A stretch of 63,276 nucleotides of DNA from Candidatus Gallitreponema excrementavium (GCA_017694795.1 JADIMM010000085.1:1-63276), one strand, 5' to 3'; numbered from the stretch's first letter, positions 26,455 through 36,077 are shown. Translations and numbers: made by a program. The notes: generated by a model not told the origin, from the sequence alone.

Positions 26455-27660
26455 TTAAATCTCATTCATCTTCGGAACATCTTCCTCGTAGTCAACACCG
26501 TCAACTGCAAAACCGTTTGTATTTAGGAAGTCTTTCTTGTATCCTTCCAAATCACTTAACTGGGCAATGTTGTCCTCTGTTATTTTATCCATAATTTCCA
26601 AAACTTCTTTTTGTACACCCTCGTCCATTTCCCAGTCATCAATTCTGATTCTATGCTCACTGTCTACAGGAACTTTATTATCAGAATTGTAAAGTTTAGT
26701 GCGGAAGAGCCTTTCCATCTGTTCAATGCAGCCTTCATGGGTTCCTTTTGCCTTCATAACTTTAAACAATACAGCAAGATAAATCGGGATGATAGGAATT
26801 ACGGCAGACGACCTGGTTACCAGTCCCTTGTTTACAGAAACGAAAGACTCTCCGTTAACTTGTTCCTTTAAATACTCATTCAATTTAAGAGATGTCTTTT
26901 CAAGATGGTTCTTTGCCATACCAATGGAACCATTTCTATAGATTGCCTGGGAAAGCTCCGGTCCTATGTAGGAGTAGGCAACAGTTTTACATCCCTTTTC
27001 CAATACTCCTGCCTGATTCAACATTTTAATCCAGCGCTCCCAGTCCTCACCCCCCATAACCTTTACTGTATTGGCTATTTCTTCCTCAGTAGCAGGCTCT
27101 GCAGTAATTTCGGTTATTTTGCAGGTGAAAGGATCTACAGTTTTGCCCGTATAGCTTTTTCCTGTAGGTTTCAAAACAGATTTATAAAGAACACCTGTTT
27201 CAGGATCTGTTCTTACAGGACTTGCAAGGCTGTACACAATAAGATCAAACTTAATGTTCCGGGCTTTAGCAGCATCTATTATTATTTTTTTTGCTTCGTC
27301 TGAAAAAGCGTCAAGATTATAGGTTTCTGATACAAGACCATTCTCTTTTGCTAATTTGTCAAAGGCAAGATTGTTGTACCAGCCCGGGGTTCCCCCTTTT
27401 GTTTCAGAACCTTCTTTTTCGTAGGACACCCCTATTGTAAGGGCATCATAACCAAAGGCAGCAGAAATCCTGCTTGCCAAGCCGTAACCGGTGGAACATC
27501 CTAAAACAAGGACATTTTTAGGCTTGGAAAAAGAATATTCACCGGATTTTTGTGATCTCTGTTTTTTTACATAGTCTACCCATTGTTTTACCAGAGCTGC
27601 ACAACCCTTAGGATGTGCATTAATACAAATGTTAGATCTTACCATAGGTTTAATTATCAT
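26455..27660 (-). CDS. fabV: Enoyl-ACP reductase FabV / trans-2-enoyl-CoA reductase
   Basis: NADH-dependent reduction of the enoyl thioester, the last step of each fatty acid elongation round. The 401-aa protein starts MIIKPMVRSNICINAHP, has the nucleotide-binding GCSTGYG (residues 54-60) and the catalytic Tyr241-x8-Lys250 pair in AIYRNGSIGMAK. The Tyr-x8-Lys spacing distinguishes FabV from FabI. It is very similar to the T. denticola enzyme studied as a trans-2-enoyl-CoA reductase. Because it ends a fabD-G-F-Z operon, ACP substrates are the likelier role here. Its ATG overlaps the fabZ stop (TAATG); the nine upstream codons in frame are not used. Confidence 0.93.
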   Translation of the reverse strand: MIIKPMVRSNICINAHPKGCAALVKQWVDYVKKQRSQKSGEYSFSKPKNVLVLGCSTGYGLASRISAAFGYDALTIGVSYEKEGSETKGGTPGWYNNLAFDKLAKENGLVSETYNLDAFSDEAKKIIIDAAKARNIKFDLIVYSLASPVRTDPETGVLYKSVLKPTGKSYTGKTVDPFTCKITEITAEPATEEEIANTVKVMGGEDWERWIKMLNQAGVLEKGCKTVAYSYIGPELSQAIYRNGSIGMAKNHLEKTSLKLNEYLKEQVNGESFVSVNKGLVTRSSAVIPIIPIYLAVLFKVMKAKGTHEGCIEQMERLFRTKLYNSDNKVPVDSEHRIRIDDWEMDEGVQKEVLEIMDKITEDNIAQLSDLEGYKKDFLNTNGFAVDGVDYEEDVPKMNEI

Positions 27661-28091
27661 TATGCTTCTCCTACCAGACAAAGCCATTCGGCTTCTGCTG
27701 CAAGTTCTTCACCTACATAGGCTTTACCTGCTTGTTTAATCATTTTTGGTGAAACCCTCAGATTTGTTATTTCCATTCTGACTTCTTCACCGGGACGCAC
27801 CTGGCGTCTGAATTTTGCCTTGTCAACAGTGGCAAGAAAAAACAGGGAATTAGGTCCTACTGCACCACACTCCCCCAATCCTGCCCCTCCGCACTGTGCC
27901 ATTGTTTCGATAAGGATTACCCCGGGAACAACCGGATACTGGGGAAAATGACCCTGAAAGAAAAAATCATCTTCTGTAAATTTTCTTCTCCCGATAACGT
28001 GTTCTTTATCTGCCTCGTCAATGGAATCCACAAACAGGAACGGTTTTCTGTGGGGCAAAAGTTCTTTTATTCTCTCAATATCGCAGGCCAT
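27660..28091 (-). CDS. fabZ: 3-hydroxyacyl-ACP dehydratase FabZ
   Basis: Dehydrates 3-hydroxyacyl-ACP to trans-2-enoyl-ACP. The 143-aa hot-dog fold protein has LLPHRKPFLFVDSI, the catalytic histidine in QGHFPQYPVVPG and the catalytic glutamate in VILIETMAQ. Start and stop overlap their neighbours by the TAATG arrangement, so fabF, fabZ and fabV are translationally coupled. The lack of FabA features suggests that unsaturated fatty acids, if made, come from another route. Confidence 0.95.
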   Translation of the reverse strand: MACDIERIKELLPHRKPFLFVDSIDEADKEHVIGRRKFTEDDFFFQGHFPQYPVVPGVILIETMAQCGGAGLGECGAVGPNSLFFLATVDKAKFRRQVRPGEEVRMEITNLRVSPKMIKQAGKAYVGEELAAEAEWLCLVGEA

Positions 28092-29341
28092 TATTTGTAC
28101 CTCTTGAAAATAAGGACACCGTTATGTCCTCCAAATCCCAAAGAACCGGAAGCAACGCAATTAATTGTACCGCTTACACCTTTATTGGGAACATAGTCCA
28201 AATCGCATCCGTGTTCCACATCAGGGTTTTCCAGATTTATTGTTGGGGGAAAGAAATTATTTTCCATAGCCTTAATCGAAATGATACTTTCAATTGCCCC
28301 TGCTGCCCCAAGACAATGGCCTGTCATGCTCTTTGTTGAAGAAATTTTCATTTTATATGCATGCTCACCAAAGGCAATCTTAATCATCTTTGTTTCAGCA
28401 GGATCATTTATAGGGGTTGAAGTACCGTGGGCATTATAATAATCAACTTCAGATGGTTGGATTCCTGCATCATTGATTGCATTTATCATTGCCTGGGCTC
28501 CCCCTTCTCCTGAAGGATCCGGGCTGGTTATGTGGTAAGCATCGGAAGAAGCCCCGTATCCTGCCAATTCACCGTATATCTTTGCTCCACGGGCTTTTGC
28601 ATGTTCAAGTTCCTCAAGAATAAGAATTCCGGACCCTTCTCCCATTATGAATCCCTCCCTTCTGGTATCAAATGGGCGGGATGCTTTTTCCGGTTCATCA
28701 TTAAAAGATGTAGCAAGGGTCTGCAAAATCTGGAAAGAAGCAATTCCGAATTTACAGATTGTGGCTTCACAACCTCCTGCAACGCAAACATCTACCCTGC
28801 CGGAACGTACTGCATCAAGTGCGTTTCCGATAGCATCTGTACTGGATGCACAGGCAGTGGCGATTGTATGGGAAGGCCCTTTTATACCGTAAACCATGCT
28901 TATATTTCCTGCAGCCTCATTTGGAATCAAAAGGGGAATTGTAAGTGGCATTACCCTGTCTGGACCCGATTCTTTCATTTTTATTATTGAAGCCTCTGTA
29001 ACATCAAGGCCTCCAATTCCTACACCGAGGTAAATACCTGTCCTGTTGCTCTCTATATTATCCTTGGAAAGTCCGGCATCTTTTAATGCTTCTCCCGCAG
29101 CTGCAACTGCAAACTGTGTAAATCTTGCCATTTTTCTGGCATCTTTTTTATCCATGTAATCTGAAGCGACAAAATCCTTTACTTCACCGGCAATTTTGAC
29201 CTTAAATCCCGTTGTATCAAAAAGTGTAATAGGACCTATGCCGCTTTTTCCTTGGGAAATTCCTTCCCATAATTTTCCGACATTATTTCCCAAAGGTGTT
29301 ACTGCTCCAAGCCCGGTAACAACAACTCTTCTTTTATCCAT
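28091..29341 (-). CDS. fabF: 3-oxoacyl-ACP synthase II (FabF)
   Basis: Condensing enzyme that extends acyl-ACP with malonyl-ACP. The 416-aa sequence begins RRVVVTGLGAVTPLG, has the nucleophilic cysteine in IATACASSTDAIG, the first histidine in NAHGTSTPINDPAE and the second in STKSMTGHCLGAAG, which completes the Cys-His-His triad. It starts at ATG 29341, 47 bases downstream of fabG. An acyl carrier protein gene often sits just before fabF; here the gap is too short to hold one. Confidence 0.96.
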   Translation of the reverse strand: MDKRRVVVTGLGAVTPLGNNVGKLWEGISQGKSGIGPITLFDTTGFKVKIAGEVKDFVASDYMDKKDARKMARFTQFAVAAAGEALKDAGLSKDNIESNRTGIYLGVGIGGLDVTEASIIKMKESGPDRVMPLTIPLLIPNEAAGNISMVYGIKGPSHTIATACASSTDAIGNALDAVRSGRVDVCVAGGCEATICKFGIASFQILQTLATSFNDEPEKASRPFDTRREGFIMGEGSGILILEELEHAKARGAKIYGELAGYGASSDAYHITSPDPSGEGGAQAMINAINDAGIQPSEVDYYNAHGTSTPINDPAETKMIKIAFGEHAYKMKISSTKSMTGHCLGAAGAIESIISIKAMENNFFPPTINLENPDVEHGCDLDYVPNKGVSGTINCVASGSLGFGGHNGVLIFKRYK

Positions 29342-29388
29342 TCTTATTTTTCCTCAAAAATAGTATTAAGCCTGCAACGCAGACACTC

Positions 29389-30135
29389 TTAGCAACCCAT
29401 TCCCCCGTCAACTCCGATAACCTGGCCGGTGATATACGAGGCCATGTCCGAAGCAAGGAATAAGGCTGTATCAGCAATTTCTTTTGGTGTACCACCCCGT
29501 TTTAACGGAATAGTTTCCATCCATGTTTTTTTTGTTTCTTCCGGCAATACCGCAGTCATGTCTGTCTCAACAAAGCCTGGGGCAATGGCATTAACCCTGA
29601 CCCCCCTGGACCCTGTTTCTTTTGCAAGACTTTTGGTTAATCCGATTATTCCGGCCTTACTGGCAGAATAATTAACCTGTCCGCCCTGGCCGTGAAGTCC
29701 TACAATACTTGAAAGATTGATTATGGAACCTGTGCGTTTTCTAATCATATCAGAAGATACTAATTGTGTTACAAGAAAGGTTCCTGTCAAATTGACAGAA
29801 ATTACAGCATCCCAGTCTTCTTTTTTCATTCTAAAAGAAAGTCCGTCTTTTGTTATTCCTGCATTATTTACCAGAATGTCAAATCCCCCGGAATCTTTTA
29901 ATGCTTCGGTAATTACAGCCCTGATATTATCTGCATCACCTACATTACCGGTAATTTCATGGAATTCAGTTCCGTTTTTTTCCGCTATTTCTTTCAGTCC
30001 GGAAGCCGCCTGGGAGGGTTTGGTAGAAAGCCCCCAGACTTCGCACCCTTCTTCCAAAAATCTTTCGGCAATAGCCCTACCGATACCACGGCTTGCCCCG
30101 GTAATGAGGGCCTTTTTATTTTCCAACAAAGCCAT
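29389..30135 (-). CDS. fabG: 3-oxoacyl-ACP reductase FabG
   Basis: NADPH-dependent reduction of 3-oxoacyl-ACP. The 248-aa short-chain dehydrogenase has the cofactor motif TGASRGIGRA, NNAGIT, the catalytic serine in INLSSIVG, and Tyr and Lys in YSASKAG. The GGMGC end is usual. ATG 30135 follows AAGGAG and is preferred over an in-frame ATG eight codons upstream that overlaps fabD. It is second in the fab operon. Confidence 0.95.
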   Translation of the reverse strand: MALLENKKALITGASRGIGRAIAERFLEEGCEVWGLSTKPSQAASGLKEIAEKNGTEFHEITGNVGDADNIRAVITEALKDSGGFDILVNNAGITKDGLSFRMKKEDWDAVISVNLTGTFLVTQLVSSDMIRKRTGSIINLSSIVGLHGQGGQVNYSASKAGIIGLTKSLAKETGSRGVRVNAIAPGFVETDMTAVLPEETKKTWMETIPLKRGGTPKEIADTALFLASDMASYITGQVIGVDGGMGC

Positions 30136-30145
30136 GTCTTTCTCC

Positions 30146-31078
30146 TTATAAATTTTCAATATCCTGCAATGTTCCGGCTAACTGGCATGGTACGGGGTAC
30201 CCTGTGTCTGCCCAAAGTCCCGAAAGAACTTTCCCTGGCCCGACTTCCAGGACCATTTCCGGCTGGAGTTTCTGGAATTCGGATTCTTCGAGAGTCCACA
30301 AAACCGGATGCGTCAGGTGCTTGCAGGCATTTTCTTTAAGCTCTGACAAGGATTTAACCTGTTTACCGGTAACATTGGAAAACAATGGGACTGCAGGTTC
30401 TTTAAAAGAAGTTTTTTCGATTACAGGCAGGAATTCCTCCGCTGCCTTTGACATAAGCGGAGAGTGGAAGGGACCTGCTACAGCAAGCCGTATAACCCTT
30501 CTTGCACCTTCAGCTTTAAAAACTTCTTCGCCTTTTTCCAAAGATTCGGCTGTACCCGAAAGCACAGTTTGTTTAGAGCTGTTATAATTGGCCCCATACA
30601 GGTTTTCAATCTTATTTTTTGAAAGAATCTCATTAACCTTTTCAGGCGGTAGCCCCAAAACTGCTGTCATTCCGGGAGGATTACCATTGGAAGCCAGGAA
30701 TTCACAGCAGCTCTGCATTATTTTTCCCCTGTAGTTTACCAATTCCAAGGTTTCTGCTTCGGTTAATACCCCAGAAGCACACATTGCCGGGTATTCTCCA
30801 AGACTGAAACCTCCGCAGGCGGCCGGACTAATTCCCTTTGATTTTAAGTACCTTACAGCTGAAAGACTAGCCAATGTTATGGCAATCTGGCTGATGTCAC
30901 TTCTTTTGAGATAGTCAGGAGTACTTTCAGACAACAGTTGATACATATCCTGTTTGAGTACATCAGAGGCCAGCTCAAACAAATCCCTGACTTCGGCACT
31001 TTCTTCATACAAATCAATCGCCATTCCGGGACTTTGGGCTCCCTGTCCCGGAAACAAAAACAACGCTTTTTTATCCAT
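30146..31078 (-). CDS. fabD: Malonyl-CoA:ACP transacylase FabD
   Basis: Loads malonate from CoA onto the acyl carrier protein. The 310-aa protein has the start FLFPGQGAQSPGM, the nucleophile serine in CGGFSLGEY and the catalytic histidine in AGPFHSPLM. AAGGAG precedes ATG 31078; an open 22-codon extension upstream lies in the leader and lacks family residues. It is the first gene of the leftward operon fabD-fabG-fabF-fabZ-fabV, which contains neither acpP nor fabH. Confidence 0.95.
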   Translation of the reverse strand: MDKKALFLFPGQGAQSPGMAIDLYEESAEVRDLFELASDVLKQDMYQLLSESTPDYLKRSDISQIAITLASLSAVRYLKSKGISPAACGGFSLGEYPAMCASGVLTEAETLELVNYRGKIMQSCCEFLASNGNPPGMTAVLGLPPEKVNEILSKNKIENLYGANYNSSKQTVLSGTAESLEKGEEVFKAEGARRVIRLAVAGPFHSPLMSKAAEEFLPVIEKTSFKEPAVPLFSNVTGKQVKSLSELKENACKHLTHPVLWTLEESEFQKLQPEMVLEVGPGKVLSGLWADTGYPVPCQLAGTLQDIENL

Positions 31079-31153
31079 AACAAAAAACTCCTTTTTAAGT
31101 AATGTTATAATTGATAACAACACCATCTGCAAGTCAGCCGTCAAACTGACATA

Positions 31154-31187
31154 ACAGGTCCTGTATGAAAACAGGAGTTGACCCTGT
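31154..31187 (-). repeat. ACAGG/CCTGT repeats in fab leader
   Basis: Two inverted repeats in tandem: ACAGG-t-CCTGT (31154-31164) and ACAGG-(7)-CCTGT (31171-31187). They begin right at the predicted 5' end of the fabD mRNA and could be operator half-sites or leader RNA hairpins. Confidence 0.55.
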
Positions 31188-31194
31188 TGTCTGT

Positions 31195-31231
31195 ATTTTA
31201 TTTCTTTTTTCGTTACTATGTCAAGTTGACA
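31195..31231 (-). promoter_or_regulatory. Promoter and operator-like palindrome of fab operon
   Basis: On the minus strand a perfect -35 TTGACA (31219-31224) and TAAAAT (31195-31200) are separated by 18 bases. The -35 is half of an exact palindrome TGTCAA-c-TTGACA (31219-31231). A repressor bound there would block the promoter. FabT-type regulators use TTTGA/TCAAA palindromes of similar form, but the factor here is unknown. Confidence 0.6.
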
Positions 31232-31261
31232 AAAAACGTATTTTTGTTAAAAACTTATAAA

Positions 31262-31285
31262 TAAAAAAGGGGAACAAATCCCCTT
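31262..31285 (-). terminator. Terminator after serS
   Basis: On the minus strand the exact hairpin AAGGGGA/TCCCCTT (arms at 31267-31273 and 31279-31285) is followed by TTTTTTAT, a standard intrinsic terminator placed just after the serS stop. Confidence 0.8.
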
Positions 31286-31291
31286 AAAATT

Positions 31292-32566
31292 TTATTTTTT
31301 TCTTATGATATCAAACCCACAATAAGGAATCAAAGCCTTTGGAATGCGGATTTCCCCCTCCCTGGTCTGGTAATTTTCCATTACTGCAACCATGGCTCTG
31401 GAAAGGGCGACAGCAGTTCCATTCAGCATATGGACATACTTGTTTTTTCCGTCTGTATCCTTGTATTTTACGTTCAGGCGGCGGGACTGGTAATCGGTGC
31501 AGTTTGAAGTAGAAGTCACCTCTCCCCATTCACCGCCGTTCCGGCCTGGCATCCAGGCTTCCAAATCCCATTTCCGGTAGGCCGGTGCCCCTAAATCCCC
31601 GGTACAGGTGTCAACCACACGGAAAGGTATCTCCAATCCTGTAAAAATCTCCTCCTCAATCAGGCGGAGTTTTTCATGTAATTTATCTGATTCTTCCGGT
31701 GTACAGTAAACAAACATTTCCAGCTTGGAAAACTGGTGAACCCTGTAAAGTCCCTTGGAAAACTGACCGGCTGCACCGGCTTCACGGCGGAAACAATGGG
31801 ATAAACCACAATACATAAGCGGAAGTTTGTCTTTGGGTATAATTTCACCTGAATGATATCCGCCTAAGGTAATTTCAGCCGTAGCTACAAGGCAAGTACC
31901 CTCATCTTCCAAAGTATAAACATTGGACTCATTTCCTCTCGGATTAAACCCGATACCAGACAATATTTCTTCCTTTGCCACATCAGGTGTTATAAACGGA
32001 GTAAATCCGTGTTTGCGCAAAATATTCAGGGCGTACATAATCAATGCCTGCTCAAGAAATACCGCTTCATTTTTGAGATAATAGAATTTAACTCCGGAAA
32101 CCTTTGTTCCCCTGTCAAAATCTATAAGATCCAAAGATTCCCCCAGCTGGACATGGTCTTTAGGTTCAAAATCAAATTTGGTTGGCTCTCCTACCCGTTT
32201 GATTTCCAGATTATCTTTATCTTCCTTTCCTACCGGAGCGTCAGGATGGGCCATGTTTGGAATCTGTCTGCCGGCTTTATCCAGTTCTTCTTCCAAAACG
32301 GAAACCTGTTTTTCCAGAGAATTTATCTCTTCCTTTATCTTCCGCCCTTCCTCGATTAGCTTATCCCTTTCTTCCTGGGGAAGTTTTCCCTTCATTGCCG
32401 CTGCATTGGTGTTTTTTTTTGCCTGCATATCCTGTAATTCAGTAACCAGCCTGATCCTGTCATCAAACAATTTAACAACAAGATCTACATCTGCCTTCAT
32501 ATTGCGGTTGATTACATTTGCTTTTACAGCTTCCAGGTTATCCTTTATAAATCTAAAATCCAACAT
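31292..32566 (-). CDS. serS: Serine-tRNA ligase
   Basis: Charges tRNA-Ser. The 424-aa class II synthetase has the N-terminal tRNA-binding coiled-coil arm (about residues 28-105), motif 2 in SHCFRREAGAAGQFSKGLYR, and the motif 3 region in LNGTAVALSRAMVAVMEN. VHQFSKLEMF is also typical. GGAG lies about 11 bases before ATG 32566. It is followed by its own intrinsic terminator and preceded by lptD on the same strand. I saw no T-box leader. Confidence 0.96.
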   Translation of the reverse strand: MLDFRFIKDNLEAVKANVINRNMKADVDLVVKLFDDRIRLVTELQDMQAKKNTNAAAMKGKLPQEERDKLIEEGRKIKEEINSLEKQVSVLEEELDKAGRQIPNMAHPDAPVGKEDKDNLEIKRVGEPTKFDFEPKDHVQLGESLDLIDFDRGTKVSGVKFYYLKNEAVFLEQALIMYALNILRKHGFTPFITPDVAKEEILSGIGFNPRGNESNVYTLEDEGTCLVATAEITLGGYHSGEIIPKDKLPLMYCGLSHCFRREAGAAGQFSKGLYRVHQFSKLEMFVYCTPEESDKLHEKLRLIEEEIFTGLEIPFRVVDTCTGDLGAPAYRKWDLEAWMPGRNGGEWGEVTSTSNCTDYQSRRLNVKYKDTDGKNKYVHMLNGTAVALSRAMVAVMENYQTREGEIRIPKALIPYCGFDIIRKK

Positions 32567-32668
32567 ATTGTTTTCAAGCTCCGAAAATAAAATTAAGAAC
32601 CACTCCCTCCAGGGATTTATTTTACTTTACCCCAAAAATATGCGTTTATTCAAGGTATTTGATTAAAG

Positions 32669-35600
32669 CTAATTTACAAGCTCAAATGTTCCTTCGTCAA
32701 TATCAATCTGGGTCTTTAAATCCGAAACCGGTTTCCAGGAAACCATAAAGGTAAAGTATGGTTCGTACTTGTAAAAATACCTTCCCTGCTCGTTTTTTAG
32801 CACTGGTTTAACTGTTAATTCGGAGGTCAAATCCCAGTCATGGAGATTATGGGTCAATTTGAAATTCAGGCTTTTCAGCTTAAAACCGGACATTTTACGG
32901 GCATTTTCATCCCAAAAAAAGAAGGATTTTGCCAGGTCTACCAAGGGGTTTGATTCCCCGGGCAAATCAGGAAGCCCAAACAGAGGGATTTTATCAAAAT
33001 ATCTTGCTATAACATTATTTGTTGATAGGGAACTGAATGTAAAATTAAGGAAATCATTAATATTGACGGTAATATTAGGCTGGAAAGAAAATGAACTTTC
33101 AGTAAGCCTTAAAAGATTCATCCGAATATTGGTACTTAATCCGAGATTTATTTTTATGCGGTTTTTCCAAAAATAAATGGGTGACAGGGTATCGCTGTAT
33201 GACATTGTAAACTCAGAAGGAAGGAATTTTTCTGTTTCACCTGTTTCCCACATACCTTCAGTTTCAGAAAAATAGTATGGTAAAGAATTAATCATTTTAA
33301 AAGAAGCTGCAAATTTTCCCCAGGAAACAGAAGAAGTAAAACTGGAAAAAACATCTTCTTCGATGAGGTAAACCAGGTTTTCCTGGAATACCGGTGTATT
33401 TGTCCCGTTAAAAGGTTTAAAATAAAGGGAAAATGAAAGAGGGTCATATTTCCAGTCATTTTCTGATGAATTTTCATATACCCTACTGGACATTGTAAGG
33501 TATAAATTACTGATTCCTGTTTTTAAATTCCCTTGAAAAGAACTGTCCCTGGGAGGCAGATTGCTTGTTACTGAAATCTGTTGTGTAAATCCCAGAAAAT
33601 CAGCAGCCAAAACCATTGAAGCCGAATGGGAATCGATTGTATTCTTATCCCAGTCTATGTATTTAAAATCCCATTGGGGATTATCCACATCGTTATTGAA
33701 CTGGCTTTTTACCAATTTTCCGGAAAAATTCCAGTTCAAGCTTGTGGAAGAAAACCTCTTGAAATAAGAAAATGGTTTAAAGCTTAAGGATTCTTTAGTA
33801 ATAAGGGATAATGATCTGGACTGAAAATCACTTTTGCGGATTGAGTCTACAGAAGATTTTGTTGTGTAATATTTTTCCGACAAATAAGGATGATGGTACC
33901 AGTCTGTATCCAGGGAAAGGGTGCTTGAAGCGGATATCCAGGGATTTTTTGATAGTGAGCCTGATAGTGAAAAATCAGCACCTGTGGTAATGTAGCTTGA
34001 AGCAATATCTGTCCAATCCAAGTCATCTGTTGTCCTCCAGTTTGTGGAATTATATTTTAATTCACTGGAAAAATAGGGGGAAAATGTATATCCAAGATTC
34101 CATGAAACAGGATTTGAAAGATCTGTATTTGTGACAGAAAGATTCAGTGAGGGGAAAAAATTGTCTATATTTACTAAATTCTCTTTAGAAGCGGTATCTT
34201 TTTCGGTCTCTGTTTCTTCTTCTTCCCAGGGTGAAACAGGGGGAACAATCAAGTCGTTGTATTTTGGATCTTCGGATTCGGCAGCTGTATCTGACTGGGA
34301 TTTAAGCAGGGTACCGCTCACAGACATTTTTATATTGAATGGAACAATTGTAGAAGGATAAAAAAAAGTTCTGCCCGGATCATATTGTCCCTGATAGGTG
34401 GTTGTCTTTTCTGTATCAGTTTTTGAATAAAGTGAAACAGAGGACTCTATTGTGGAAAAGTTGAATGAATTTATCCAGGGAGAAAGTTTCCCGGTGGGAA
34501 TACTTCCCGAGGCTGAAAGTTTCCAGTTTAATGAAGTAAGGGAAGAACTGGTGGTTTCTTCCTCATCCATGGATGTAAGGAGTTTAAGCCAGTTTAAATC
34601 TTCAGATCTGTTATTGAAATCACTGGTAAAATATGGATCTGAAACAATTGGAGTTGTTATATTCAGGTTAAATCCAGGAAGGGACATTCTGAGGTTATAC
34701 TTCAGATTGTATCTGAATGGCAATTTAAATCCGAGAAAATTGGAGCTGTTCCAGTCTGATTTTCCGGTATACAAATGAGTGTATCCTCCTGTGGATGAAG
34801 GAACCAGTGTTCTGCTGAAACCTAATCCCAGGCTGAATGAAATTTCCGGAAAAATCTTTGATTTTGTAAATTTACCTTCTATTCCTGCCATTCCCCCTAA
34901 GGATGAATACAAGTCCAGCATTATTTTCAGATAATCTGTACTTGTGTTTGTCAAGGGTCTTCCGGTATTCCTGAAAAAAAGGCCTTCCAATTCCTGTTCT
35001 GTATTCGTATTGGTTTGGAAAAGATTGAATAAACCGTTTTCTGTATCAGTTGACGGCTGTTTCCGGCCAATCAGATAAGTTGTTGTTTGCAGAAAATATC
35101 CTTCCCTTGTTCTGTTTCCGAATACGGGGTGGAAAACCATCTCTGCTGTGGGATAGTACAAAAACGGAATGTAAAAAACAGGAAGGGAACCTACATACAT
35201 TATTCCGTTCAATACTGCAAAATCATTTCCGGGCAGAAGCCAGATTTTTGAGGCATCAATTTTCCAGTGGGGATCTTCGGCATCGCAGGTTGTCAGTGTA
35301 CTGTCTGTAAATACCATGGTGGATTCTGACTCGGTTCCGATTGTACCGGCACTGATGATGAATGAATTACTGTCGGATTTTCCGGGATTATATTCCGTAA
35401 TACCGTCTAAAAAAACACCTGAGGATTTGTTGATATCAAAAAGAAGGGCTTCTCCGGTGAATACCTTGGTGTCACCGCTTGAGCCTTCCTGGGAAAATTT
35501 TATGTTTCCCCTTGCAAATAGAATATTGGACTTTCTGTTAAATAAAATATCCAGTGCTTCTATTGTACTTTTTTTGTTATTTTCGCTTATAGAAATCAGC

Positions 35601-36073
35601 ACATTGCCGGACAAACTGATAATCTCTTCGTCAGATTCAGTTTTTGCAGATACATATTCTGTCCTTTGGGCCGACTGTATGGTTATTTTCTTTGCATCCT
35701 TGGAAACTGCCCCGCCTATTACGGAATTAAGGTCAAGTCCGTAATATTCAGCCACCTTTTTTCTTAAAGCCTCTATATCACCTTGGGGTTGTATTCCGAG
35801 CTGATAACACATATCAAGAAGATCTGAGTATGACGAGGTTTTAATATCCAGAAGCCGTGTGGCATTTTCAAGCTGTCCCCTTGTAATCTCTCCTGTATTT
35901 TCCTGTTTTTCGTCAGCTGTTTTTGCAGTGCTTTCTTCCTGATTTTTATCAATGATTTCTGTATTTTCGACTACACTGCCCTCCTGTTCATTTGGAGAAA
36001 GCTGTTCCTGTGAAAAAGAAAGTCTTGAGATGAGCAAAAACAAGATTAAAACTTTATTTTTTGATAGTTTCAA
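32669..36073 (-). CDS. lptD: LptD-like outer membrane assembly protein
   Basis: Probable outer-membrane beta-barrel that inserts lipopolysaccharide or an analogous glycolipid. The 1134-aa protein has a signal peptide (KVLILFLLISRLSFSQ), a spacer rich in E, N and Q, and an OstA/LptA-type beta-jellyroll at about residues 120-260 (SLSGNVLISISENNKKST, ILFARGNIKF). A long barrel region with alternating aromatic and polar residues (WNLGYTFSPYFSSELKYN) follows. I start it at TTG 36073, four bases after the uvrA stop and behind GGGAAG, because the signal peptide begins there. ATGs further upstream lie inside uvrA. LptD homologues exist in treponemes, which lack classical LPS in some species. Confidence 0.8.
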   Translation of the reverse strand: MKLSKNKVLILFLLISRLSFSQEQLSPNEQEGSVVENTEIIDKNQEESTAKTADEKQENTGEITRGQLENATRLLDIKTSSYSDLLDMCYQLGIQPQGDIEALRKKVAEYYGLDLNSVIGGAVSKDAKKITIQSAQRTEYVSAKTESDEEIISLSGNVLISISENNKKSTIEALDILFNRKSNILFARGNIKFSQEGSSGDTKVFTGEALLFDINKSSGVFLDGITEYNPGKSDSNSFIISAGTIGTESESTMVFTDSTLTTCDAEDPHWKIDASKIWLLPGNDFAVLNGIMYVGSLPVFYIPFLYYPTAEMVFHPVFGNRTREGYFLQTTTYLIGRKQPSTDTENGLFNLFQTNTNTEQELEGLFFRNTGRPLTNTSTDYLKIMLDLYSSLGGMAGIEGKFTKSKIFPEISFSLGLGFSRTLVPSSTGGYTHLYTGKSDWNSSNFLGFKLPFRYNLKYNLRMSLPGFNLNITTPIVSDPYFTSDFNNRSEDLNWLKLLTSMDEEETTSSSLTSLNWKLSASGSIPTGKLSPWINSFNFSTIESSVSLYSKTDTEKTTTYQGQYDPGRTFFYPSTIVPFNIKMSVSGTLLKSQSDTAAESEDPKYNDLIVPPVSPWEEEETETEKDTASKENLVNIDNFFPSLNLSVTNTDLSNPVSWNLGYTFSPYFSSELKYNSTNWRTTDDLDWTDIASSYITTGADFSLSGSLSKNPWISASSTLSLDTDWYHHPYLSEKYYTTKSSVDSIRKSDFQSRSLSLITKESLSFKPFSYFKRFSSTSLNWNFSGKLVKSQFNNDVDNPQWDFKYIDWDKNTIDSHSASMVLAADFLGFTQQISVTSNLPPRDSSFQGNLKTGISNLYLTMSSRVYENSSENDWKYDPLSFSLYFKPFNGTNTPVFQENLVYLIEEDVFSSFTSSVSWGKFAASFKMINSLPYYFSETEGMWETGETEKFLPSEFTMSYSDTLSPIYFWKNRIKINLGLSTNIRMNLLRLTESSFSFQPNITVNINDFLNFTFSSLSTNNVIARYFDKIPLFGLPDLPGESNPLVDLAKSFFFWDENARKMSGFKLKSLNFKLTHNLHDWDLTSELTVKPVLKNEQGRYFYKYEPYFTFMVSWKPVSDLKTQIDIDEGTFELVN

Positions 36074-36077
36074 AGTA

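Noticed and set aside
32567..32668. T-box or other riboswitch before serS
   Set aside because: The 102-base gap has no T-box core sequence and no antiterminator/terminator pair; T-boxes are not expected in spirochetes.
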